Assembly: GCA_934446485.1 (NCBI GenBank)
Contig: CAKSEM010000003.1
Coordinates: 1-28,053, forward strand
Direction of reading: 5' to 3'
Length of the DNA: 28,053 nucleotides
From: an uncultured Eubacteriales bacterium
GTDB taxonomy: Bacteria; Bacillota; Clostridia; Oscillospirales; CAG-272
In this document: in pieces, positions 7,738-15,560 of the stretch
Numbering within the stretch: position 1 is the first letter of the stretch
Layout of the letters: each line of letters opens with the position of its first letter
The notes under the pieces: generated by a model
The model's input: only the letters and a program-made list of their open reading frames with translations
Told to the model about the DNA's origin: nothing
Database searches by the model: none
Program-made: the position numbers and the translations under genes

Positions 7738-9069
7738 TCAAATTTCTAGATAATCACCCTCAATAAATGATTCTATAATCTTAGTTATTTCCAAGGAAAC
7801 ATTACGAGAAATATAGAAATCATCGTGACAGTCATTTATTGCTTTGATAAAAGAGACTAATTCATATCTAATGCCTTCACCATCCAACTGATAAAAATAT
7901 CGTTTATTTTTCTCTGAATTTTCAAAACGAACTTCATAATAATCCGTTTTCCACCAAGGCGCAGGAACATAAATATAGCCTTTATTACCAGATATCACCA
8001 AATCTCCCTCAGATTTCATCATTTGAGCAACTTTTATAGAAGCTACAGCATTAGGATATACAAATTCTATTTTAGTAAATCCGTCAAACATCGTCTCTTT
8101 ATTAATGATGTGACTGACAATTCTCTTTGAATAATCTTTTGTACCTAACAATTGAAATATAGGTAAGAGTGCTGTTGGACCCCATGCACAGATACTATTC
8201 CATTTATTAGGAAAAAGAGTATTGGCAGAAAACTCTTTCAAACTAGTGCAAGTTGCATCAACAGACATAATATCACCAATTATACCACTCTTTGCCAAAA
8301 GGAGCAAACGAGAATAAGCCATAGAATATGCCGTTTTTATAGAATCCATCAAAACACACTCATTCTCCTTGGCTAAGTTTACTAAGCTCATGAATTGTTC
8401 TGGCTTAACAGAAATGGGAGACTCACATAGGACATGTTTTTTCTTCATTAAAGCCAACTTAATCTGTGCATAATGTTCTTGAGGAAATGAAGCAATATAT
8501 ATTGCATCAGACACATCAAGCAATTCTTCATAATCAGTGTATCTTGGAATCTTTGACATTCTATTGTCTTCCTTTAACCCAGAACAGCAAATCCCAGATA
8601 CCTTCAACCCATTAACAAATTTGCTTTCTGCAACAAACTTTTCTATTACAGAAACATAATTACCAATTAGTCCCAAACGCACTTCCCTTTTTTCCGATCT
8701 TAGCTCTGTTGAAGAAACACCTGCAGTCCGTTCTAAATAAACAACCTTGCAATATTCTTCAAGATAGTCGAAATGCCCTTTCCAATCACTGCCAATAGCA
8801 AAAATGTCTATGCCATAACGCTTGATGTCATCTATTTTTTGTCCTTCATACTCTTCTGCTATAATTTCATCCGCCAATCCTGAAGCTCTTACAGCTTCAA
8901 CTCTTTCCATAAAAGATTGCTGGACATTTATTTTACCACGTTCTTTGTCAAAATCATCACTGGTAACACCCACTATCAAATAATCACCCAAGGCTTTGGC
9001 ACGTTCCAAAAGCCTTAAGTGACCATAATGTAATAAGTCGTATGTTCCGTAAGTTATAACTTTCACCAT
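7738..9069 (-). CDS. Fused cytidylyltransferase and Gfo/Idh/MocA-like protein
   Basis: Residues 1-128 are a TagD/glycerol-3-phosphate cytidylyltransferase-type domain: YGTYDLLHYGH carries the HxGH nucleotide-binding motif (14-17) and SSTELR (119-124) is the ISSTxxR counterpart. Residues about 130-443 are a Gfo/Idh/MocA-type oxidoreductase fold beginning VRLGLIGN. In the usual EKP motif the lysine is replaced (HVLCESPIS, serine at 217), so normal dehydrogenase chemistry is doubtful. The first domain should couple a polyol or amino-alcohol phosphate to CTP. The gene sits between a HisC-like PLP enzyme and a GT4 and near a glycerophosphotransferase, which points to making a CDP-linked small alcohol for the glycan. 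Substrate is inferred. Confidence 0.85.
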   Translation of the reverse strand: MVKVITYGTYDLLHYGHLRLLERAKALGDYLIVGVTSDDFDKERGKINVQQSFMERVEAVRASGLADEIIAEEYEGQKIDDIKRYGIDIFAIGSDWKGHFDYLEEYCKVVYLERTAGVSSTELRSEKREVRLGLIGNYVSVIEKFVAESKFVNGLKVSGICCSGLKEDNRMSKIPRYTDYEELLDVSDAIYIASFPQEHYAQIKLALMKKKHVLCESPISVKPEQFMSLVNLAKENECVLMDSIKTAYSMAYSRLLLLAKSGIIGDIMSVDATCTSLKEFSANTLFPNKWNSICAWGPTALLPIFQLLGTKDYSKRIVSHIINKETMFDGFTKIEFVYPNAVASIKVAQMMKSEGDLVISGNKGYIYVPAPWWKTDYYEVRFENSEKNKRYFYQLDGEGIRYELVSFIKAINDCHDDFYISRNVSLEITKIIESFIEGDYLEI

Positions 9070-9080
9070 AACTACTACTA

Positions 9081-10139
9081 TTATTTATCAAGTTCCAACA
9101 AAGCTTCAATGAATTGTTGCATATAATGCTTTTCACCAATAGATACACGAAGACAAGTTCCAAAATCACCAACGTTTGGATATGACTTTATCAGTATTCT
9201 CTTCTCGTGTTTCATACGAGAAACAATTGTTGGAGCATCAGTTTTTGTCTTAATAAACAAAAAGTTACCTGCCTCTCCCTTATGGGAATAGTCATTAGCA
9301 TCCAATGTCTTCAATAAATATCGACGTCCCTCCTTAAACTTTTCAATTAAGTCATTAAGAATAGTAGGAGATTCCAATATGCTCTCGGCAAATTTCAAAG
9401 CAAAAGCATTTGTATTATGAGGAGTACACAGTTTTTGAACCATATTTATACCATCAGGCCATCCAACAACGTAACCTAAGCGACATCCTGCCATTGAAAA
9501 TAACTTCGAAAATGTGCGAGTGATAAATATGTGCTCATTCTTCAAAGCGTAATTAATAAAAGTTCCCTCATAAAAATAATGATAAGCCTCATCAACAAGT
9601 AAGGTAATTTGTTTTTCTTGAGCGACTTTCAAAATCAATTTAAACTCCTCTTCAGAATAAACATTACCCATAGGATTATTTGGATTCAACAAAATCAGAA
9701 GCTGTGTATCATCTGTCATTGCCTTTATAATGTTATCCACATCCATTGTCAAATCTTCATTATAAGGAACCTTAATAAAATTACGATCATACATTTCAGA
9801 ATAAACTTGAAACATAAAATAAGATGGAACAACACCAACAATTCTTCCATGAACAGATGTAAATGCCTGAATAATGTATCGAATACCTTCTGAAGAGCCA
9901 TTTACCAAGCACAAATGCTTAATATCGGTGTGCAGAAAATCAGCAAGTACTTCTGAAAAATGAAGGGTTTCAGGGTACTGAGCAACAAGTCTAGGAGAAA
10001 CATCAGACAAGACTTTATCTATAAAATCTTGTGGTAAGCCTCCAGGATTCTCATTTAGATCGAGACGTAAGTAATCTTTACGTTCATTCTGATCAAACAC
10101 TCTTACTAAGTCTTTTAAATTTGGATTTATATAATACAT
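9081..10139 (-). CDS. HisC-like PLP-dependent aminotransferase or decarboxylase
   Basis: A fold-type I PLP enzyme of 352 residues. The conserved set is visible: LNPNNPMG (151-158), VDEAYHYF (182-189), TFSKLFSMAG with the Schiff-base lysine K212, and R220 in RLGY. It looks like histidinol-phosphate aminotransferase, but sits in a glycan operon beside a cytidylyltransferase and a glycerophosphotransferase-like protein. From memory, HisC-like enzymes of Campylobacter capsule loci (Cj1436/Cj1437) make ethanolamine phosphate from serine phosphate or serinol phosphate from dihydroxyacetone phosphate. One of these reactions is the most attractive guess here. The gene ends 11 bases before the fusion gene. 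Amino-sugar aminotransferases are a different family, so that role is unlikely. Confidence 0.83.
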   Translation of the reverse strand: MYYINPNLKDLVRVFDQNERKDYLRLDLNENPGGLPQDFIDKVLSDVSPRLVAQYPETLHFSEVLADFLHTDIKHLCLVNGSSEGIRYIIQAFTSVHGRIVGVVPSYFMFQVYSEMYDRNFIKVPYNEDLTMDVDNIIKAMTDDTQLLILLNPNNPMGNVYSEEEFKLILKVAQEKQITLLVDEAYHYFYEGTFINYALKNEHIFITRTFSKLFSMAGCRLGYVVGWPDGINMVQKLCTPHNTNAFALKFAESILESPTILNDLIEKFKEGRRYLLKTLDANDYSHKGEAGNFLFIKTKTDAPTIVSRMKHEKRILIKSYPNVGDFGTCLRVSIGEKHYMQQFIEALLELDK

Positions 10140-10218
10140 TGTCTTAAAAAATTAATAATTTACATTAAAAAAATCTATCTGCTATATATTATCATTACTT
10201 ATTACAAAGCAATGTGTA

Positions 10219-11376
10219 CTATCGTATCATTCCACTTAATTTTACGATACGCTCGCAACTCTTAGCATCTCTATACTTAAACACTTGGTTGCAAACCCAT
10301 TCTCGCTTGTTTTTATATATATCTTTGCCTGCTGCAAAATCTTTCAAGAATTGTTCAAAATCATCCAATGTTTTAATGAGATGCCCACCCATATAATCTT
10401 CTGGATGTTCAAAAGCAAAGCCACGATTTTTTTTATAGTCATCCATATCTGGTACAACAAAAGCCTCAGGTCTATCCAATAACAAATATTGTAATGACAC
10501 CGAAGAATAATCACCTATCAATCCATCTGCATGTGCCATAAGTTTATATATATCATAGCCATATTTCACAAACTCTACGTGAGAAAAAACACTTAAATGA
10601 CTAAAATGGCGTTGTAAGCCTTTAGGGGTAGATTGAGCAGGATGCAATTTTACGATAAGCTTGATATTATAATGAGCCAAAAGAGAATTCAACTTTGAAT
10701 AATCTTTTTCATGAAAAAGGGGCACTAAGGTATCCAAATGAGAATCATTATAATTCAAATAATCGGATTGGCGAAATGTTGGTAACCAAAGTAAAAATTT
10801 TGCATAAGAGCTAAAGTCATATTCTTCTTGGCTAGCATTTAATAAGTCATCGCACATTGGATCACCTGCAATTATAATGTTGTCAGAGGAACATTTATAA
10901 GCCTTGATGTTTGGTTCTATATAAAGTTTAGAAGTTACAATCAGATAAGTGAAAAAAAACTCGTCACCATTATTTATATTTGAATTTGCTCCCATTGCCT
11001 TGATGTCCTCATTGCCATGACTCATATGAATGACACACTGCGTTGCCGAAGGTTTTATCGGAAGCTGCCCTGCTGTATAAAAAACATGCTTGGCATGCAA
11101 AAATATCCAAATAGCTTTTAACCCACTAACAAAGGTCACTCTATTTATTGGCTCTGCATATTTCATTGACTCGATACCACAATATATTTTGTATTTCTTA
11201 TCAAAATAATTGTTGAGAAGATACGTTCTCATAGTCAAATTACAGAACGTACAACCTTTATTTGCAGTATAAAGCAAAACCAACTTATCTTCCTTATTAA
11301 TCATTTTGTTTAAAATAGTCAAAAAAGGAAAGATACTCTTTTTCAAGATTTTCTTTAAAGCTGTATTATTTATCAT
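10219..11376 (-). CDS. CDP-glycerol glycerophosphotransferase family protein (TagB/TagF-like)
   Basis: This 385-residue protein shows the family (PF04464) landmarks: HMSHGNEDIK (117-126), LPTFR (198-202), KLHP (243-246) and GDYSSVSLQYLLLDRP (288-303). Family members transfer glycerol phosphate or a related polyol phosphate from a CDP donor to a lipid-linked acceptor at the inner membrane. A basic N-terminus with a short hydrophobic patch (about 10-24) suits peripheral membrane binding. The CDP donor is probably made by the next two genes, so the substrate may be an amino-alcohol phosphate instead of glycerol phosphate. A 79-base gap separates it from the PLP enzyme and 25 bases from the upstream GT4. 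Confidence 0.87.
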   Translation of the reverse strand: MINNTALKKILKKSIFPFLTILNKMINKEDKLVLLYTANKGCTFCNLTMRTYLLNNYFDKKYKIYCGIESMKYAEPINRVTFVSGLKAIWIFLHAKHVFYTAGQLPIKPSATQCVIHMSHGNEDIKAMGANSNINNGDEFFFTYLIVTSKLYIEPNIKAYKCSSDNIIIAGDPMCDDLLNASQEEYDFSSYAKFLLWLPTFRQSDYLNYNDSHLDTLVPLFHEKDYSKLNSLLAHYNIKLIVKLHPAQSTPKGLQRHFSHLSVFSHVEFVKYGYDIYKLMAHADGLIGDYSSVSLQYLLLDRPEAFVVPDMDDYKKNRGFAFEHPEDYMGGHLIKTLDDFEQFLKDFAAGKDIYKNKREWVCNQVFKYRDAKSCERIVKLSGMIR

Positions 11377-11401
11377 ATTCTTATAATTTATGTAATATCA
11401 A

Positions 11402-12529
11402 TCATTTGCGATTGTTATAAATATCCATTAGAGTATTTTTTATAGCCTGTGGATTATAGTTTAATCTATAATAGTCTGCTTGATTTTGTTTCATTTTGCT
11501 AACATCCATGTGTAATAGAGCTATTATTTTTTCTGTCAAATCATCCACATCTCCATTTTCAAACATCAATCCTCCTTGCGATTCTTCAATTATTTTACGA
11601 AAGAAACTGACATTGCTTGTCAAAGTAGGAGTTTTAAAGTAAAAAGCCAAAGATAACACCCCAGATTGGGTAGCAGAAATATAAGGATATACAACACATG
11701 CTGCATGTTTGTACATATATGCAATTTCTTCGTCATGTATATACCTATTAATAAATAGTACATTTGAATTTGCTTTCTGCGTATCAATGTTTAATTGACC
11801 ATTACCAGCAATAACTAGATTATAATTGTTATTAAGTTCTTGACTCTTACAAAACGCCTCAAATAACAGACGAATGCCCTTGTACTCCTCAATGCGACCA
11901 AAGAACAATATATAAGGCTTATTTATATGGTTTAACTCGACAGGAATTTTCGTTCCATTTGCAATCTCAGAAGTTACAAGAGAAGGAAAATCATGAAAAT
12001 AAACTTTTTTTTCAGGAAAACGTCTGCTTAATTCTTCATATTGATTTTGACTATTAGTAACCAATAATTTTGCTGCTAGTAGATTTTCCTTCATTCTCTT
12101 GTAAGACACAATTTGTCGAAATTGCTTATACCAAACTTTTTTTGCCTCATGAGGAGACAAATCATGAACAGTAGAGAGAATATTTATACCATTTTGTTCC
12201 AAACAACGCTGCATTTTGATTGAAGGAAGTCCATTAATATAATGAACCATCTGAATTTGAAATTCTCTACAAACATCCAATATCAACGAATCATAACCTT
12301 CAGAATTTAACAATAATTCTTTAAGCTTATTAATTGCCGAATTTGCTTGTTTAAAAAACACACTTTTCTTATGAAGTTCCTTCTTTATATTCCTTTTAAA
12401 AAAATCGTTTTCATAATCATGAAAGAAAAAATATACATCATCCTCTGGAGAAAATGTATTTACTATCTCACTTACATACGGTCCCATACCTGCGTATGAG
12501 GTCGTTGCTACTATCAATGTTCGTTTCAT
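11402..12529 (-). CDS. Glycosyltransferase family 4, TQSG subtype
   Basis: The ATG at 12529 gives 375 residues beginning MKRTLIVATTSYAGMGPYVSE and leaves 13 bases to the upstream TIR-like gene; longer starts would run inside that gene. The C-terminal donor domain has FFGRIEEYKGIRLLFEAF and AGNGQLN. The usual EX7E segment is replaced by YISATQSGVLSLAF (283-296), so the first glutamate is missing; this variant occurs in a subset of GT4 enzymes. It should add one sugar to the repeat unit in the cytoplasm. Specificity unknown. Confidence 0.86.
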   Translation of the reverse strand: MKRTLIVATTSYAGMGPYVSEIVNTFSPEDDVYFFFHDYENDFFKRNIKKELHKKSVFFKQANSAINKLKELLLNSEGYDSLILDVCREFQIQMVHYINGLPSIKMQRCLEQNGINILSTVHDLSPHEAKKVWYKQFRQIVSYKRMKENLLAAKLLVTNSQNQYEELSRRFPEKKVYFHDFPSLVTSEIANGTKIPVELNHINKPYILFFGRIEEYKGIRLLFEAFCKSQELNNNYNLVIAGNGQLNIDTQKANSNVLFINRYIHDEEIAYMYKHAACVVYPYISATQSGVLSLAFYFKTPTLTSNVSFFRKIIEESQGGLMFENGDVDDLTEKIIALLHMDVSKMKQNQADYYRLNYNPQAIKNTLMDIYNNRK

Positions 12530-12542
12530 ATTTCTGCCTCTA

Positions 12543-13838
12543 TCAATAATCCCGTTTTGGAAACTTTTCCATATACTCATTAAACGTTTCTTTGTCAATA
12601 GTTCCGTCAAGCATACCTTTGAAATACTCCTCAGATGTCCTATCGAACTCATTGCAATTAAAAGGTGAGAACTTTGCTGCTAAAATAAAGTTATAAGGAG
12701 TAAGATAGCGAAGTCGTAGTTTCGCACGACCATGCAGTTGCACATGTGCACCATTTATCATAGCAGAGCCATCATCATATTCTTGCCTTGATATATTTCT
12801 TTCAGGCAAATACCATTTGGGCTTGAATACAGCAAATTCCTCATCATAATATCCCCTTGATTTCACTATATCTTTTACAACAGCCTCATTATGTGAATAA
12901 CATCCACAAGACTTATCTGGTTCCACTTCAACATAAACATATTGTCCATAATATCTACCACTATCACGATATACAACAATACGTTTAATCAACAGTTCGT
13001 CTGTATTCATCAAAACCTTATTTCTTCCTATACGCAGAAAAGTTTGTATGTCTTCTGTGGCCCCAGCCCTAAAGAACCATACTGGATCGGTATCGGCCTT
13101 ATCCAAACCATGTTCGAATTTCAGAGGAAATTGCAGTAAAATAGAAAGCCGTTTGATAATATCTTTGCGATTAGTAAACTCACAGACACCTCTCACTCCA
13201 GGAAAAGCCTCCGCCATTCTTCTCGAAAAGAAAACCGTTGACTCCTCCGTTGCCTTTATCGGCATCATTTGCTTTGGCTTATACGAAAATTCAATTGCAG
13301 GCAATTTATCTTTCAAACCTCCAATCCTACTATATAATTTTCTCCAATCAATTTTAGAGAAAGACCATTTTGCACAATATTTAAGACTACTGTCAATTTC
13401 AAACTCTAAATCACAATCCTTAGCGGAAGAAAAACAACCAATCCGGCGGTGATTGAAATCAAAAGGCATATTATTGACATTCCAATCGTCTTTCTTAACT
13501 TTCTTTGCTAACAAAATAACCCTTTCATCATCCAATGCATGCAAGGCAAAGCCTAACTCAAATATCACATTACTATTTGGCATCAGCTTCTCTCCGCAGC
13601 TAGCTACTGGAGTGACATCACAAACAAATATATCTGCATGAACAATCTTCTTTAAGATGGCATCTTCTATCTTTGGGCTGCCAGGTAGATTACGAGTTGC
13701 CTCGTCTATCTCTACATCATAACCATTCTTTTCTTTTTGCTTCTGACATTCGGCTAGAATGGCATCCTTGATAATCTTCTTATTACCATCTGTATCAGTC
13801 TGCCAAGAAAGGAATATTTTAAATTTTGTCTTTGCCAT
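12543..13838 (-). CDS. TIR-like nucleotide-binding domain protein, possible immune effector
   Basis: The N-terminal ~115 residues match the TIR-like family with signature FLSWQTD (9-15), DEATRNLPGSPKI (45-57), DIFVCDVTPV (69-78) and PNSNVIFELGFAL (87-99). The glutamate at 94 lies where TIR NADases carry their catalytic acid. The remaining ~300 residues are a domain I do not recognise, with a cysteine pair (CGCY) and many aromatics. TIR-like domains of this kind occur in bacterial anti-phage proteins that degrade NAD or bind nucleotide signals. Nothing in it suggests sugar chemistry, yet it sits tightly between glycan genes (13 bases before GT4, 11 bases after the acetyltransferase). Function is inferred from the domain only. 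Confidence 0.7.
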   Translation of the reverse strand: MAKTKFKIFLSWQTDTDGNKKIIKDAILAECQKQKEKNGYDVEIDEATRNLPGSPKIEDAILKKIVHADIFVCDVTPVASCGEKLMPNSNVIFELGFALHALDDERVILLAKKVKKDDWNVNNMPFDFNHRRIGCFSSAKDCDLEFEIDSSLKYCAKWSFSKIDWRKLYSRIGGLKDKLPAIEFSYKPKQMMPIKATEESTVFFSRRMAEAFPGVRGVCEFTNRKDIIKRLSILLQFPLKFEHGLDKADTDPVWFFRAGATEDIQTFLRIGRNKVLMNTDELLIKRIVVYRDSGRYYGQYVYVEVEPDKSCGCYSHNEAVVKDIVKSRGYYDEEFAVFKPKWYLPERNISRQEYDDGSAMINGAHVQLHGRAKLRLRYLTPYNFILAAKFSPFNCNEFDRTSEEYFKGMLDGTIDKETFNEYMEKFPKRDY

Positions 13839-13849
13839 AAATACAAATA

Positions 13850-14389
13850 TTATTTTCTTTTCAAATCTTCAAAAAAATATTGTTGGCGAGCCCGAATTAG
13901 CTCACTCTCACTCATTGTTTTTTTCTTCTCCAAAGGCATCCAAGGAAACTCATGCGACTTTTCTTTCAGCTTATGGGCATACTCCTCTGTCGTCATTATA
14001 AACTTGGCAGGAATACCACCCCAAACTTCATTATCTGGAACATGCTTGGTTACAATACTTCCTGCAGCAATTACAGAATTCTTACCTACGGAGCAATTTG
14101 GCATTAAAATAGTACTTGTACCTATAAAGCAATTCTCAAATAGTTCAATACTGCCCACTTTATCAATATCACCACGCCTTAATCCTAGCAATCTTGCCAC
14201 ATTGAATACGCTAACATCATGATTGACAAAATTAACTCCAGCAGCAACGATTACATTATCATGTATGCTAACAAGATAAGGTTCTGTTCCAAAATTGATG
14301 GTATAAAGCTCTACATTCTTACCGAGATAATAAAATTTATCTCTCATTAACTCTGCTCTTTCCTTAGGATTTGCCTTTTTCAGTTTCAA
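13850..14389 (-). CDS. Hexapeptide-repeat acetyltransferase, probably frameshifted at its start
   Basis: A left-handed beta-helix (LbH) acyltransferase: GSIELFENCFIGTSTILMP and CSVGKNSVIAAGSIVTKHVP show the hexapeptide repeats, and WGGIPAKFI is the usual exit motif. The readable frame from TTG 14389 gives 179 residues, but homologous-looking coding sequence (INLLHNKWFRLKLKKANP) continues upstream. An ATG at 14448, two bases after the pyruvyl transferase stop, is in a different frame and reaches a stop after ten codons. The two frames would join if the G6 tract at 14422-14427 held seven Gs, giving about 199 residues. So the gene may be phase-off, or the run was miscounted. It likely acetylates a sugar in the glycan unit. 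Confidence 0.8.
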   Translation of the reverse strand: MKLKKANPKERAELMRDKFYYLGKNVELYTINFGTEPYLVSIHDNVIVAAGVNFVNHDVSVFNVARLLGLRRGDIDKVGSIELFENCFIGTSTILMPNCSVGKNSVIAAGSIVTKHVPDNEVWGGIPAKFIMTTEEYAHKLKEKSHEFPWMPLEKKKTMSESELIRARQQYFFEDLKRK

Positions 14390-14421
14390 TCTAAACCACT
14401 TATTATGAAGGAGATTTATTG

Positions 14422-14427
14422 CCCCCC
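14422..14427. repeat. C6/G6 tract at the frameshift of the acetyltransferase gene
   Basis: Six Cs on the plus strand, reading TTC-GGG-GGG on the coding strand of the ATG-14448 frame. One more G would fuse that start in frame with the acetyltransferase body; the present length leads to TAA three codons on. This is what a slipped-strand switch in the OFF state looks like. Confidence 0.6.
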
Positions 14428-14450
14428 GAATTTTTCAAACACACCCATTT

Positions 14451-15560
14451 TTAAGCTTTTAACATTTTATTTAAAATTGCAAGCGATTTCTTTCTTTCCC
14501 CATCAAGGATTTTATTGACAGAAAAATAATCAATATCACCAAAACTATCAATTGAACGGCTATCATCAGTAACAACCCTTGATTCTAAGCCAGTAATCTG
14601 CAACAAACTCATTACTCTACTGTTAAACTTCTTAGGTGATACAGTAATAAAAGGTTTGTTGAAATTTATAGAAAAAGCAGTTCCATGAAACGAGCTGACC
14701 ACTATAAATGAAGCATGGAGCATCAAATTAAGGAATTGGTCTGGCGTCGCATAAGTAAACACCTTATCATAATAATTATCAAATGGCTTTCCACCATAGG
14801 TAATATGATATAATTTCAACCCTTTCTTTTCTGCAATTTGCTTGGCATAATGCTTGATATAAGAGTCTTCCTTTCCATATTCTACACTATATGTCAACAA
14901 ATAAGGCTCAGACTCTTTAAAAACATACCTTTCTGCGATTTCAGCCCAGGCAACTTTGTCTAGCAACAACGTAGGATCAAGAACTACTTCTGATGCTAAC
15001 CCAAGACTTTCCAATATTTTTTTAGCAGACAACTCTCTTACCGTAATATATTGGTATTTTTCTAATAGTCTTTTGGTTTCATCAACCTCATTCTCAGGAA
15101 AGTTAGGCATACCAATACTTGCAGCATAACTTATCCTCTTTTTACCTTCCGGAACAAAATCTAAATAATAGCTTTTATCTATTCCTCGATTATAGAAACT
15201 ATTCCATACTTGATCACTACCGGTAATATACACATCTGCTTGAGGCGGATTTACAACAAGAGATTTAAAGCCTATATATTCTGATGTTACAGGCAAATAG
15301 CATTTCAAGAAATCCATATCAAGCTTTTTGAGTTGGTAAGATTTCCTGGAATATTTCAATACACAACGATAAAACCATCTGATGAAACCTCGATCTTCAT
15401 AAATAGCTTTAGAATTTCCTTTAGGCGTCATACATGGTCTAGTATAATGTATAATTTCCACTTCATGACCTAGTGACTTAACAGCGATACCAGTAGCAAG
15501 AGCCTGCAAATATGTACCATAGTTGGTATTATCTAAAATAGTTATTATCGCAACTTTCAT
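14451..15560 (-). CDS. Polysaccharide pyruvyl transferase family protein
   Basis: A 369-residue member of PF04230 (CsaB/WcaK-like). It opens MKVAIITILDNTNYGTYLQA, followed by the GSDQVWN motif (about residue 115) and VVSSFHGTAFSINF (about 287-300) of the catalytic half. These enzymes move pyruvate from phosphoenolpyruvate onto a sugar as a ketal, adding negative charge to capsules or exopolysaccharides. The start overlaps the stop of the FrhB-like gene by four bases (ATGA), a pairing that recurs in Bacteroidales glycan loci. Some members of the family act on other substrates, so pyruvylation is probable, not proven. Confidence 0.88.
   Translation of the reverse strand: MKVAIITILDNTNYGTYLQALATGIAVKSLGHEVEIIHYTRPCMTPKGNSKAIYEDRGFIRWFYRCVLKYSRKSYQLKKLDMDFLKCYLPVTSEYIGFKSLVVNPPQADVYITGSDQVWNSFYNRGIDKSYYLDFVPEGKKRISYAASIGMPNFPENEVDETKRLLEKYQYITVRELSAKKILESLGLASEVVLDPTLLLDKVAWAEIAERYVFKESEPYLLTYSVEYGKEDSYIKHYAKQIAEKKGLKLYHITYGGKPFDNYYDKVFTYATPDQFLNLMLHASFIVVSSFHGTAFSINFNKPFITVSPKKFNSRVMSLLQITGLESRVVTDDSRSIDSFGDIDYFSVNKILDGERKKSLAILNKMLKA

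Noticed and set aside
6641..7741. TTG start at 7741 for the GT4 gene
   Set aside because: An ATG four codons later begins the usual KKVLVI strand and avoids overlap with the upstream stop.
9081..10139. Histidine biosynthesis gene hisC
   Set aside because: No other his genes around; neighbours are a cytidylyltransferase and a glycerophosphotransferase, so a glycan role fits better.
12530..12652. Longer start for the GT4 gene at 11402
   Set aside because: The extra 41 residues lie inside the 3' end of the TIR-like gene and do not resemble a GT4 N-terminus; the ATG at 12529 gives the canonical start.
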